This document shows positions 1 through 11,568 of a stretch of 64,000 nt of DNA, piece after piece. Position 1 is the first letter of the stretch, and the number at the start of each line of letters is the position of its first letter. Below the pieces are notes generated by a model. It was not told the origin of the DNA and ran no database searches. It saw only the letters and a list, made by a program, of their open reading frames with translations. Source of the DNA: Cryptomeria japonica (Eukaryota > Streptophyta > Pinopsida > Cupressales > Cupressaceae); contig NC_081415.1 in assembly GCF_030272615.1 (NCBI RefSeq), positions 102,158,796-102,222,795 of the forward strand, in the 5' to 3' direction. The position numbers were made by a program, and so were the translations under genes.

Positions 1-2
1 TG

Positions 3-1124
3 TTATATACAATGAACATCGACACTCAGAAGGTAAATATTGTGGTAGATAAGGATTCAACAGGGAAAATAGATGTGGCAAAAGAGCCATCAGTAACAGA
101 TAGCACAGAAGGTAAACCGACAGGTGACAACACTGAGGAACAAATAGAGCAACAGGCTCCCTCATAGCAACAGGTTCATATAGAGACAGTACCACTGGCA
201 ACAGCTGAGCAACCAAAACCCTTACTTAAAGAAATGCAAACACAAACTGACCTACCAGAGGTCACTGCAAGCAAAGAAGTTACTCACACCGGCAGATTAC
301 AGATTGTAAAAACTGTTGGACAAGCATCCGGTACACCCATAAGAGAATTCAAATCAACAAATGTGACTGAAGTTATTTTGGATTCCATGAAGAAGATAAC
401 AGAGTATAGCTCACAAGCTTACAAAGCAATTGATGATACAATCCCAATTTTGAAAATGATAGCACCCAAGTGCAATATACATAATAAAGATTCTTTGAAC
501 CAACTTGACACATTGTCTAAGTATATTACTGACAACATTGTGACAGTTGAACAAATAAATGAGGAAGCATTCAAGGAGAAAATTGAGAAGGAAAAATACA
601 AATTCTTTGAAGAAGAAATAAAGAAGTGTATGAGACAATTTGACATTCTTTTACCAGAACTATGCAGTACATTAAAAGAATTCAAAACTTTGTATAGAGA
701 TACTTGTAAAACTAACTTTTTGACAATAGATATAGATAAGAAGATCAGCAAGATACAGGAGGAAATAAATCAACTAGCTGATAATTTCATTAATTCACCT
801 AAACTACTATCAGTTTTTTAGCACAAAATAACAAGCTTTGAGGAACTTCTAAAATTGGAAAGAGAAAAGGAAAGAATAAAAGAAAAGGCAAAAGATTTAA
901 AATGGAGACTTAGTCCAAAATTGGACTACCTAGCATCTTTAAGGAAAGAGATATCTGAAGCTTTGGTTCAAGGTCAGAAAACACCGGTACAGCAAATGCA
1001 ACACCTCACCAGTACAATCCAGAGGATAGAGTCAGCATTGAAAGATAGCAAACGGTTCACTGAGAGCCTGAATCTGGTACTGGCAGACCTCTTTCAGATT
1101 GTAACCAACCGGTTACAAGGATGA
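3..1124 (+). pseudogene. ORF2 C-terminal part of element B-prime
   Basis: One frame runs from the window edge to a stop at 1122-1124, broken only by in-frame stops near 166 and 819. It is rich in Lys, Glu, Ile and Leu with long predicted helices, probably coiled coil, over its last 250 residues. It aligns along its length with the C-terminal third of ORF2 of element B (47610-49124), sharing for example the segments AYKAIDD, SKYIT, LYRDTCKTN and KEISEALVQ. Family members encode no recognisable enzyme. The stop near 166 fits CAG to TAG; the one near 819 replaces a Glu of the B copy. Function is unknown; an RNA-binding or particle role is only a guess. Confidence 0.75.
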
Positions 1125-1323
1125 AGCTAGAAACCACTCAATTAACGACAACCTTTGTCATTGATGTCAAAGGGGGAGTAGAGGTAATGAGAAAAATCCA
1201 GAAGCAAGGATCATGAGCTCAGGGGGAGCGGCACATAGTTTTGGTAACACTTTTTGGTAAAACAATTTTGGCAAACCATTTTTGGATTTTTGAATTTTTC
1301 TCATGAGTGTTGCCATCAATGCC

Positions 1324-1335
1324 AAAGGGGGAGAT
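1324..1335 (+). promoter_or_regulatory. polypurine tract of B-prime
   Basis: AAAGGGGGAGAT lies directly before the LTR start TGTTGG. Its place and composition fit the plus-strand primer of reverse transcription. A second similar tract, AAAGGGGGAGTA, lies about 160 bp upstream, near 1168-1179. Confidence 0.8.
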
Positions 1336-2123
1336 TGTTGGCAAATGCACACTCCAATGAGATATTGTAGGTGATTGAAGGTTTTTTCATTGATGGCAAC
1401 CTTACAATCCTATGACACCAGCAAGGCAATTTACCGGCACAAGCAAAGACAGACTATTCACTGGCACACAGTCCACCAGCAGTGAAAGGAAGCATACCGA
1501 CACCCAGGCCGATAGGAATTTTGTTTATATTAGATTTTGTAATTTATTGTAAAATCATTGTAAGCTGACTTGGCAAGCTATAAAATGACTCATATATGTA
1601 TGAGATCATTATAGAACATTTGTAAGGAAGAAGATAGGCGAAATAAGGCAGGCCTATTATGTGAATTATAGGTTAAGGGTTTATGTAAGAAGCAAAGCTA
1701 AAACCAATACTGGATCTGGCATAGTAGATGCTATTTTGAAGCAATATAAGATATAGGATTTACATAATCCAATTTTGTAAGTCAATGAGACTTCCCATTT
1801 TGTATTTGAGCAGTGAGCTCTAGGCACTTGGCCTTCCTGCATGTGCAAGCCCCTATTGTAAGAGTAATATTCACTTATTGGCCAGTAAGAGAATATTGTG
1901 GGTCACAAATCCCACCGAGGTTTTTCCCACACCGGGTTTCCTCGTTAAAATACTGTGTTATGGTGTGCTTCTTATGTGGTTACTGTTATTTCTATTTACT
2001 ACACTATTTCTGTTTACCGGTAGACAGTGTTAATATGCTTTTCACATTTAAATTGAAGTAAATTACTTAAACTGGTAAGATACTGATTGACCCCCCCTCT
2101 CAGTATCTCTGGGAATCCTAACA
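1336..2123 (+). repeat. 3' LTR of B-prime (788 bp)
   Basis: It starts TGTTGGCAAATGCAC and ends GGGAATCCTAACA, the canonical TG...CA ends. It matches the LTRs of element B at 38322-39106 and 52432-53191 in reverse complement. Near the 3' end are the copia-style block with GTGGGTCACAAATCCCACC and the C-run before CTCTCAGTA, which are shared with the LTRs of A, C1 and the solo LTR at 3553. Confidence 0.85.
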
Positions 2124-2364
2124 GATCACTGTTGTGGTGAATATGATTTAGAGCATTCAAAACCTGTTATGGTGCATATGAGAGAGTTAGTTTTTGAGTA
2201 TTTTTCAAGATTTTTGACATGTGCAAAATTGATAATAATGAGTGCAATGATGTTTGATACTAGGTCCAATGGTCAATTTGTCGTGATGTAGTCCAATTTG
2301 TCGAGAATGTTGATTTTTGATATTGCAAAGACTACATAAAGTGTCTGTTTGTGTTTGGATAGTT

Positions 2365-2991
2365 AGAGTTTATGATTGAAACTCTAGATTGATAACATGA
2401 CTTGTGTCATTGATAGGAGAGGTCTGCTTGATAGTGTATGATCGGCACTCCAAGTGTTTGATAAGTTCAAATGAATAGGTCACTGATAGGATAGGTTGAG
2501 ATGAATCTTCCCTTGTTGATAAGAGTTTAAAATAGAAACTCTAGAATGATAGTGTGACTTTTGTCACTAATATGGATCAATGGAATTTTCGTTATGGGAC
2601 AACTTGATTTCGATATGGATTCGTTATGGGTCTTATGATTCGATATGGGTTCATTTGATTTTGATATGAATCATTGATGTCGATATGGGGCACTTGAGTT
2701 GATAGGAGATAATTTTTTTGTTGATATGGGATAACTTTGATTTGATACAGGAGAATTTCGATTTCAATATAGGTCACTTGTATTTCGATAAGTGTCATTT
2801 TGTCACTGATTGTGGGTCAACTAATGTGATAGGATGGGCTAAGATGAACCAATTTGTATTGGATAACGTGACTTGCATCAATGATAGGAGAGGTCGATTT
2901 GATTACTGATGGGATAGGCTAAGATGAACCCACCTGACTAATTTAAGAGTTTATGATTGAAACTCCCAAATGATAGTGTGATTGTCGTCAC
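2365..2991 (+). repeat. two alternating hairpin families in the T0 intron
   Basis: Hairpin a has arms GAGTTT and GAAACTC (with a G/C closing pair) around a 6-7 nt loop and occurs at 2365-2385, 2522-2542 and 2947-2965. Hairpin b occurs at 2397-2410 (ATGAC/GTCAT), 2554-2567 (GTGAC/GTCAC) and 2978-2991 (GTGAT/GTCAC), with a weaker copy near 2868-2880. The first pair of b changes from A-T to G-C together. The surrounding sequence repeats words such as GATAGGAGAGGTC and GATATGGGT. This stretch takes the place of the hairpin-bearing introns of T1 and T2. Confidence 0.6.
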
Positions 2992-3140
2992 TGATAGGGG
3001 TACAATGAGATCATTTAAGATCTCACTGAGATAATAGAATATTGTTTGATTGACTCATGTTGATTTATCCATGTGATAGTTAGAACTGATATGGTGTTGA
3101 TATTGTGATGTAGGCTCAACTTGGTGTGTTGATGCTTCAG

Positions 3141-6100
3141 GAGCGATACCCAAAGACTTTGGCTATGCGAAGAGATTTGATGATGGGGATAGTGTGGTTA
3201 TTGTTGCATGTGGTTTGTTACACATCTTGTTCATGCCTTCCTATCAGAAGAATAGGGCCCTATTGACTACATTGGCAGAGAGATGGCATAGTGAGCACAA
3301 CACCTTCCATCTACCGACTGGAGAAATCTTGGTGACACTTGAGGATGTATATAGGATAATGTGGATCCTAATCATCAAAGAGTTGGTACAGTATGATGTA
3401 GAGGAGTAGGGTGGGACTCCTACTTTGCGGGAGGTGTTTGTTGATCTGCACCTAAGTGGCTATTCAGTTGCATGGTAGGACATGGTGGATCTTTATGCCC
3501 CACTTTCGTCTATACTAGCAGGTTTGATTGGTGGCTTTCTTTGTCCAGATAGTTTTGGCAATTGACACTCAATTGGTTAGTTTCACTATGTTGTCATTGA
3601 TGGCAACATGGTAATTTATTCCTGCTTCATATTTTGGGTTAGTTGTGTACCAGCAGGCACTTCACAAACACTACACCAGCACCGGCACCGGCAGTGGCAG
3701 GTTGGAAGGAATTCTTTGGTTACCAGCAATGCAGGCTGACATTGTTTAGAATCAAGTTATCAGTATTGGAGGCTGACATCTTTTGGATGCGACATCGACA
3801 ATTTTTTTTTATATTCATGTATTTATGTTATTTAGCCGACATGTATATTCATATTGTAATTATCTTTATAAGCCGACATAAGGCATGATGAATTGTAAAA
3901 GGGTATATAGGCCAATTGGTTAGATCATTTTGAAATATGGATGGATATGAGAATAGGATAATGTTAAGTAATGTGAAACATATGAGAGAGATCATGTATG
4001 TGAGGATATTTATGTAAGGGGTATTCTGGTAAAGGGTTTAGGGTTTCAGACTGGAACAGACAGAGCTTAACTAGAACTATATTCAGGCATAGAAGACGCT
4101 ATCTTTGTAATTCAATCATTTCTCTGGATTGTAGTCTGGATTTGTATGTAGTCAGTGAGGCTCCTTTTGTGAATGAGCAGTGTGCTCTAGGTTGAAAGCC
4201 TTCTTGCAAGTGGAGGCCCCTATATTTTGTAATATCTCTTCATATGACTAGTGGATTGATATTGTGGGTCACAAATCCCACCATGATTTTTCCTCTTTGA
4301 GGTTTTCCACGTATAATTTTGTGTGTTATGGTATTCATTTATGTGGTTGGCTTATTGGTTGCTTTACTTCTTTCAATTTTGTATGTACTGATATACCGGT
4401 TGGTGTATGCATATTTTTAATAAGGTTATAATTGATTATTCTGGTAGAACATTGATTCACCCCCCCTCTCAGTGTTCTTGGTTTCCAATAGATAGGAGAT
4501 CGCATGGGTTCTTAGTAGGATGGGGGTGGATACTTCGAGAGATGGTTAGACAACGGATGTGATATGCATGGGGGATTTGTGTTATGGCTCACTTGTACCA
4601 TGCTCTACACCAGGTTGTGTATGATGAGGGTGCTAGCTTAGCAGCGGGGGTCACACTGTTACAGATTTGAGCCTGGGAGCATATAGCAGTGTTGTGCCCA
4701 GTAGTAGAGAGATCACAACCAATCGAGCTACCTTATCTATTTAATTATCAACAGGTCGCTTCTCAGGCCATGCTCAGGAAGTTGGAGTACTGGAGATGGG
4801 TCCTAGACGACATAGACTCAATGGTCTAGCACCCATATAGAGATTAAGAGGCCTGGCAAGAGGATACGATAGAGATCCCTATCCTATTTCAGAGTCAATA
4901 CTTGATAGGGAGAACCCCCTATATTGTGGAGAGATTCATCTTGCCTTGTGTACTTTCGCAGTTTGGTCATGCCTAGGCGATGTCGTAGGGGATGGCCATC
5001 TATGCCTTAGTGCATAAGGAGAGGGGAGAGTGGGGTCCCCCTTTGGATATTAATATATCATGGGCCCAGTTCCAGGATCTTCCGCATGTATGGTGGGATA
5101 TGCGACTAGGGGTGGTAGATTCAGGTATGACCGTGCAGTATGCCTAGTGTCTGGTAGATCATTTGTTTCCATGATTGACAGGACCTTGGGAGCCAATGCC
5201 ACTTTTGTAGGAGGGTGATGATGATGATTATGAGGGAGGACCTGGATGACAGAGGGGTGTGAGATGAGGCTAGGGTAGAGGCTGAGGTAGGAAAGGTGGA
5301 GGGATAGGCAGAGTGAGAGGACAGATTTGTCAAGGAGGAGATGGAGAAGGTGGTGATGGTGGAGGTGGAAGAGATGCAGGACGAGGGGTGAAAGGGAGAG
5401 GGGGTGGGTGGAGATAGCATCTAGGCCTAGGAGGGCCATTGTGGCTAGGAACTGCAGCAGGAGGATCAGGAGGTGAGGGTTCAGAGTCTGTGGAAACTGA
5501 TGAGGGGGAGAGATCGTCCAAGGAGATCGAGTCGGAGGAGGGGGGAGAAGAGGTTATGGGTGGTATGGGAGGTATGGGAGGTATTATATATGAGGAGGAG
5601 GAGGAGGAATATCCATAGCCCTTGGTGAGGAGGAGGAGGACAAAGATGCTACCTCGAGCTGCTCCTATACAGGTCAATGTAGCACAAGTACCACCAATGC
5701 AAGATCCTCAGCCATCTTGGTCGCCAATGGTACAGATTGCAGTGCCTCTGCATCAACAGTAGGCACAGATAGCTACCCTTCAATCCATGGTGCAGGGATT
5801 ACAGGCACAGTTGGTTTGGGCACATGGAAAGATAGCATAGTTACAAGGTGTATAGGGTCAGCTTGTGCAAGCATAGACATAGATTGCCTAGCAGCAAGGG
5901 TAGGTTGCTCAATTACAAGGATAGGTCACTCAATTGATAGCTAAGCATGATACTGAGATAGAACGATGGGGCCGCGTAGAGGAGCTTGCATAGACGATGC
6001 AATAGACTACTGCCCAGGGCTTGACTAGTGATACTATTAGAGATCTCATGCATCAATCCAAGTGGGTTGAGCATTACAGGAGCTTGTATCACCAAGTCGT

Positions 6101-6287
6101 GCCGCTAGAGCAACGAGCACCATCGTTTGTACCTAGCTTGCAGCGTGGGGGCTCTCAAAGATGGGAGGGCAGCCAGGGAGTCACGGGGCCTAGAAGAGAT
6201 CTCAGAGGTGGTGGTACAAGTGTAGGTCCTATAGGTGGAGGTGATCTTAGTGCCCGACCGATAGATTCAAGCGACAGTCACTCTTAG
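3141..6287 (+). pseudogene. T0 antisense plant mobile domain (PMD) gene, exon 2
   Basis: The exon begins after a good acceptor, GATGCTTCAG at about 3131-3140, as in T1 and T2. Residues near 3260-3370 match the PMD signature (ALLTTLAERWHSE..., then HLPTGEILVTLEDVYRI). After a solo LTR (3553-4490) the domain continues with YAWGICVMAHLYHAL and VTLLQI*AWEHI, then Gly/Pro-rich tail sequence ending at 6287. It has several frameshifts and stops, so it is dead. PMD proteins in plants (the MAIN and MAIL1 group) act in silencing and genome stability, and PMD genes are known to be carried by transposons. The first exon is not visible; B-prime lies where it would be. Confidence 0.75.
3553..4490 (+). repeat. 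solo LTR, copia-type, inside the T0 PMD gene
   Basis: A 938-bp block splits the PMD reading frame and is flanked by the 5-bp direct repeat GATAG (3548-3552 and 4491-4495). Its ends read TTTTGGCAATTG and TTTCCAATA, one base each away from TG and CA. Inside are the copia LTR module (GTGGGTCACAAATCCCACC near 4263) and the C-run before CTCTCAG near 4461-4471. No internal sequence or second LTR is present, so it is the product of LTR-LTR recombination. Confidence 0.8.
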
Positions 6288-7062
6288 ATTGCTCTCTGAT
6301 GATGTATTTTTCTTATGTGGATGAGATGATGTACACTTTGATATTCTTTTGATCATTTGATATGATGTACCCATTCATGTACACTTGAACTTTTTGATAT
6401 GAGGTATATGATTGATCTTGGATAGTGATGATCCTGAGCTCTTGTTGATGCACATTTATTATTTGATATGATATTCAGGGACATTTGAACATTATTCTTT
6501 CCATTGATTTATCTTGATATGTATCAATGTTTTTCCTTTGTATTGACATGGGTCACACATGCATGATGATATGATACTGACATGATTATACATGGTATGG
6601 ATGCATTTACTTTCATGATCTAGATGCTTTGATGTGTGTTTCTATATGTGTTTTATGATGCTATTCATGTGATGTGTGTGATGATGTGATCTATATGTTT
6701 TGAAGGTGATATGCCTATACGATGATGTTTATTGATATGCAAATGCTTATGATATGCAAATGCTTATGATATGCAAATAAGTTGATGATATGGATTCTAT
6801 ATGTGATGAATGTATGTTCTATTTATGCATTTGTGATGCAATGTCGCTTATATGATATGAATGAAATGCATATGTGATTTTTAATTTTTTTGATGATGAG
6901 ATGATATGATAAATGCTTGTGTTAAATGTACCAATGGTAATGATATGTAACTAAATGATATGATACTAAATGAATTATACTAATGAAATGATTTAAATTA
7001 TATGCAGTTTAAATGCTTAATGATAGGAAATGTAATGATATGATAAATTAATGGCACGAAAT
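6288..7062. other. AT-rich spacer of T0, no gene seen
   Basis: Simple sequence dominated by the words GATGATATG, ATGATGTG and ATATGCAAATG. It corresponds to the spacer downstream of the PMD stop in T1 (14773 on). No coding potential is supported. Confidence 0.6.
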
Positions 7063-8252
7063 TGTGTGTGTGAAAAGTGGAATAAGAATCTATAATATGT
7101 AAGACACAACACTTCAATTAAGTCATTAGATGCATGGTTAGTAAATCAATAATCAATAAATAATAAACTATTGCAAAGCGACATTATTTCCTTCTAGTAA
7201 ATGCGAGTTTAGATTGCTCTAAAATTTGTATAAGCAAATACTAGTGACTAGACTACACCTAAACGAAGGATTTAATCTATATGAGCACGATATTAAGCTA
7301 AATGGATGTAAGATTATGCTAGATGAATGAATAGTAAGCTAAATGAATTCAAGCAATCATAATTAAACTAAATATGCAAAAAGATAAACTAAGATGCAAT
7401 AATCTCAAAAAAGCACAATATTTTCAATGACTCCAGAGCAAAAACTGTATAATAACAATAAATCTCCAGGGTGTTTTGAATGAGAGATGAAGGCTGAATT
7501 ATAGAAAATCAAAAGAGAGACCAATGGTCAAGATCAATTAGCAACGAGCGGTTGAGATTATTCAACAAAAAAGTACATTTTAGGATATTGAAATAATTGA
7601 GAAATTGAATTCAGTTAACCTTGAGATATATTCCAATTATAGCTTGATTGAAATGCATGTAGGTTATAAGTTTGAGTTTGCATTGGAGATAAAATTCAAT
7701 TAATTTCATGCAATTGTGATAAAAATAGGAGATTCCATGCGATTTCTTTGATTTATTCAAGAAGAGAGTCTTTTCAATGGAACTGAACTTCTTTTATCAA
7801 AAGCTTTCAGTTTCAAATTTAGAGAATGATTAATAATTTAATTAATTGTTTTTTCTGATTTCAAGTCCTCAATTTAGAAGAAGAAATAATATCTCAAGTT
7901 TGATTTCTCTCTCAATTCAATTTAACTCTTGCTTTGCATATTGATTCCTCTTTTGTAATAAATTAATTCCTTTTTTATGATTAAATGGCAAATTTATTAA
8001 TTAATTAAATATGCTAGGATATTTAATAAATTAAATAGGATAATTGATCAAAATGATTTTCTGCAATGATTTAATTAATTAAATAAATATTTAATTAATA
8101 TAGAATAATTCACTTGCCATGTGACATTTGATGATTGAAGAATTAATTAATTGTGTGCTCAAAGTTGATTTAATTGCCTTTGGTTAGGACCTTGGTGATG
8201 TTTGCCGAGATTAGGAGCCCATGGTTTAAGTGACCAATTCTAGGGTATTACA
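7063..8252 (-). repeat. solo LTR (1190 bp) in the T0 spacer
   Basis: Read on the - strand it begins TGTAATACCCTAG and ends with TTTTCACACACA. It is flanked by GAAAT on both sides (7058-7062 and 8253-8257). The internal part is AT-rich with many TTAATTAA words. The flanking sequence is itself rich in GAAAT, so the target duplication alone is weak, but the TG...CA ends and the sharp change in composition agree. No matching second LTR or internal region is in the window. Confidence 0.6.
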
Positions 8253-9801
8253 GAAATGATATGGAAGGACAATTTTTTTAATGAAATGATATAATGATGA
8301 TAAGAAAATATTAATGATACTAAATGAAATGATTAATGGTATGAATGAAATGATATGAAATGATAATGCCTTTATATGCTAACTAAATGCACTTTGTGAA
8401 ATGAATGAACTGATGATGCAACTAAATGCTTTTATAAATGATATGAAATGAGATGTATCTTTAAGATGAGATGTAAAATTAACAAGATAACAAGATGTAT
8501 CTTGAAATGAGATGTATGTTGAAAATGAGATGCAAAATTAACAAGATGACGAGATGTATCTTAAAAATGAGATGCAAAATTAACAAGATAATGAGATGTA
8601 TCTTGAAAATCAGATGCAAAATTAACAAGATAACGAGATGTATCTTGAAAATGAGATGAAATTTTAACAAGATAATGAGATGTATCTTGAAAATGAGATG
8701 CAAAATGATACTAATGCAACTTTTAAATGATATTAACCAACCAATGATATGCATCTAAGTGGATATGATTAATTAATGTGACTAAATGCAGTCAAATATG
8801 ATATGAAATGATCCCTCGTTACTGATATAGTCATTCTTTCAATCACATTTTGTAGTGCTTTCCCCTTTTATCATCATTGAGCCTTTGATATGTTGAAAGT
8901 TGATACAAGCGTCATAGTATAATTGAGCCATAATGACCTGAGTATAACTAAAATGGATTTTGATATTGCAAGATGACACAAACGTCGAGGTATAATTGAA
9001 TCAAGACGACCTGAGTGTAGCTTGCGTAAAGTAGACAAGAATTAACCTTTGTCCTATGCAAATCTTAAATATCCTCAATGATATGTTACTTGATCACGTC
9101 TTGAGACAAACTTGCACAGTAATATGGCTTTTCTCACAAACAACAGACAAAGAAAATCACACTCCTTCCTTGCATCTCTAGTTTCAAGACATCCTTGAGT
9201 AGCTCAGGAGATATGATATCAAAAATCAAAAACAACCATTGGTGAACATGCATGCTACCTTATGTATTATGTCAGATAGAACATCTTGCAAGTAGATCTT
9301 TGTTTAGTTTGTTCAGCTCCTAGTTTTGATGTCTACCGATGATAGTTTTGATCTTTGTTTTCGTTCAAAATGTCTATGTTTCGATGGTTATCTACTTTGT
9401 TTAAATCCCTAAAAGGTGAGATGCCCCAAGTTGTGGTCAGGATTCTACCCCTGGCTATGGACACTTCTTTTGATATGGATATATACATTGATCACCAAGC
9501 CATGGTGAGATATGATGCGGATAATTGTTCAGATAATCAATGATAGTGACTACGCTAAGTGTGTCCAAGATTGTGTTGCATTTAAAAGGTTTTGTGATGG
9601 CCATAGGCTTAGCTTAGATGGATGCAAAATATAATGATATATTTACTTATAAATGAAAAAGCCGATATATCACAAACAGAACCTATTGCCAAGTTTTCAC
9701 TACTTGTTTTTATTGCACTTTTTTATTTTTATGATTTTTTGTATTTTTTCTTTATTTTTTTATTTTATTTTTATTTTTCCCTTATCCGTGCATTGGATAA
9801 C
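8253..9801. other. AT-rich spacer of T0 before the integrase stop
   Basis: It contains the 42-bp tandem repeat, then at about 9120-9200 a stretch resembling the T1 spacer near 15470-15600 (CATCCTTG-like words), then a T-rich run (9700-9780) like those near 16300-16480 in T1 and 58770-58890 in T2. No gene is supported. Confidence 0.55.
8481..8707. repeat. 42-bp tandem repeat
   Basis: Four 42-bp units (8540-8581, 8582-8623, 8624-8665, 8666-8707) follow a longer 59-bp variant (8481-8539). Each unit starts AACAAGAT and contains GAGATGTATCTT. The period is a multiple of three, so all six frames show repetitive peptides; I take these as a by-product. Confidence 0.85.
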
Positions 9802-10769
9802 TCATGTATAGAAATTTTTGAGGTGAATGTTGTTGATAGGCTTATCAAGTGGGTCCCCTTCTAATGTAGATAGTTGATATGTGTTAGATTCGTAAGCTGA
9901 TATGATGACAAAAGGACCTATCCAATTTGGCTTAAACTTGCCCTTCTTTTCTTGATCCTGTTGATTGTCAAGATTTTCCTTTAGTACTAAGTCACCCATT
10001 TCAAATTATCTTGACTTTACTTTATGATCATAGCTTCAGCACATGTGTTTCTGATATGCTTTGAGGTGATCAAAATCACATTGTCGGGGCTCATCCAGTA
10101 GCTCTAACTCTTGTAGTTTGTTTGCCCAATATTCCTCATCTGAAATGATTCCCTTCAATGATAATATGAGTGATGGAATCTCAACCTTAATAGGTAGAAT
10201 AGCCTCTGATCCATACACAAGTGAGTATGGTGTAGCTCTTTTAGGCATGCAAATGCTAGTTCTGTAGGCCCATAATGTTGGGTTGAGTTAGACATACCAA
10301 TCATGACCAGCCTTGTTCACTGTTTTCTTGAGGATTTTTCAAGATGGTTTTATTTGAGGCCTTTGCTTGGCCATTCCCTTGTGGATATTAAGGTGTGGAG
10401 AAATGATGTTGTCTATGGAATTGTTCACATAGTTCTTTCACATCTTGATTTTTGAATGGTCTTCCATTATCAATGATAATGGAACTAGGAATGTCATACC
10501 GACAAATGAGATAATTCAGGATAAGAGAAGATATTTGTTTGCTGGTAACAGTAGTTAATGGGATGATCTCTATCCACTTTGTAAAATACTCAGTGGTCGT
10601 GATGATAAAATTATGTTTGTTTCATGAAGAAGGATGAATCTTGCCCATTAGGGCAAGTCCCCATTGGCAGAATGGCCATGATGTAGTGAATGGTTGCAAC
10701 TCATGTGTTGGTGCATGTATAAGATTGCCATGAATTTGGCATTTTGGACATTTCCTGGCAAATTGGTAT
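9802..10769 (-). pseudogene. T0 integrase, C-terminal part
   Basis: The - strand encodes the end of a Ty3/gypsy integrase: core remnants at 10250-10760, then ATPYSLVYGSEAILPI (10190-10245) and a C-terminal GDLVLKEN...NWIGPF region ending in a stop at 9802. It is clearly related to the T1 integrase but far more diverged, with stops and frame changes. T1 interrupts it at 10769; the preceding residues (a tyrosine, then the HHCC cysteines) continue across T1 from 27016. The upstream pol half lies there too. Confidence 0.85.
10765..10769. repeat. target site duplication of T1, left copy
   Basis: GGTAT, repeated exactly at 27016-27020. It lies in the integrase zinc-finger coding sequence of T0. 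Confidence 0.9.
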
Positions 10770-11554
10770 TGTATATGGTGAAAATGGATAACAATAATAA
10801 CAAGATTGAAAGGCTAAATGAATTCAACCACTAAACCCTAGCCTAACAACAACAAAGATCCACCATAACATATGAAGATTACCTAAGACAATGCAAGATA
10901 AAACAAAATCACAAAGATTATACCATCACATGTCCAATAGGGTTTTGATCTCCATTCTTCCTATCTCCATTGATCTTGCTTGATATATTTGCTCTCAGAT
11001 TTTTATATGCACAAGAGCTCAACAAAGAACGGAATGTGGTTGCAAGTAGGATCGTAGTGTAGCCAATTGATCAAGTTGTTAGCATGAGGATGCATCATTA
11101 GGGTTTGACAATGAAGAAGGCATCTCCTTAAATAGAAGACACAATATGAAATGGAGGGATAAGATTGAGAGGTGTAAAAAGAGAGGTCGGCTAAGATTAG
11201 AAGGTAGGTAAAAGAAATACCAAAATAATGAAAGAGGTAGGTAGTGTAGGAATTAAGAGATGAATGACATGTGTCATGTGTAGAAAAAGATAACGAATTA
11301 ATTAAATAAATAAAGATTTATTTAATTAATAGAGGAATAGGGATCAATTAAATAAATAAAATATTTATTTAATTTAGGAAAAGAATAATTTAAATAAATA
11401 AATGTATTTATTTAAATGAGAAATAAGGCTAGAAGAGGATAAATGACTTAATTAAATAAATAAGGATTTATTTAATTAATAGAAGAATTAGGCTTAGATA
11501 ATTAAATAAATAAAATATTTATTTAATTAGACTGGACAATTTTGGGTGTCTACA
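10770..11554 (-). repeat. T1 3' LTR (785 bp)
   Basis: Read on the - strand it begins TGTAGACACCCAAAATTG and ends CACCATATACA. It is the same length as the 5' LTR at 26231-27015, with five substitutions seen by eye (four transitions, one transversion), indicating a recent insertion. A third, more diverged copy is the T2 LTR at 53254-54027. Confidence 0.95.
11297..11528. repeat. five successive AT-rich perfect hairpins in the LTR
   Basis: Inverted repeats with perfect stems of 13-15 bp and loops of 3-4 nt lie at 11297-11330, 11346-11374, 11388-11417, 11448-11479 and 11500-11528. All use TAAATAAAT-like arms, yet the arms differ between hairpins while keeping pairing (for example AATTAAAT with ATTTAATT, and ATTTAAAT with itself). 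The cluster is repeated in the 5' LTR and, with some change, in the T2 LTR. Confidence 0.85.
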
Positions 11555-11568
11555 TTTTGCCCCTCTTT
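11555..11568 (-). promoter_or_regulatory. T1 polypurine tract
   Basis: On the - strand AAAGAGGGGCAAAA abuts the LTR start TGTAGACACC. T2 has the same arrangement at 54028-54040. Confidence 0.8.

Larger units (their letters stand above)
1..2123 (+). mobile_element. B-prime: 3' part of a pol-less copia-type LTR element
   Basis: The window opens inside the long ORF2 of this element, which runs into a 3' untranslated stretch, a polypurine tract (1324-1335) and a full LTR (1336-2123). The protein and LTR match element B on the other strand (38322-53191), so it is the same family in opposite orientation. The 5' part lies outside the window. It appears to sit in the intron of the old antisense PMD gene of element T0, whose acceptor and exon follow at about 3140. 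The left-hand target duplication cannot be seen; the first five bases to the right are GATCA. Confidence 0.8.
2124..10769 (-). mobile_element. T0: old Tat-type Ty3/gypsy element, left part
   Basis: This is the 3' half of a decayed gypsy element on the - strand. From right to left it holds an integrase tail (9802-10769), an AT-rich spacer (6288-9801) and an antisense PMD pseudogene (3141-6287 on +), then intron-like sequence down to 2124. The order matches T1 and T2, which identifies it as an older relative. It is interrupted by B-prime, two solo LTRs and T1. The pol reading frame resumes beyond T1 at 27016. Its own LTRs are not recognisable in the window. Confidence 0.75.

Noticed and set aside
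5050-5677. Open frames rich in Pro, Ser, Leu and His on the - strand (up to 129 codons)
   Set aside because: They are the reverse reading of the purine-rich Gly/Gln tail of the T0 PMD gene.
7063-8252. A protein-coding insertion in the T0 spacer
   Set aside because: No open frame of note; the TG...CA ends and GAAAT flanks fit a solo LTR better.
8479-8754. A 91-codon repetitive Ile/Leu/His frame on the - strand, like a membrane protein
   Set aside because: It is a by-product of the 42-bp tandem repeat, whose period is a multiple of three.
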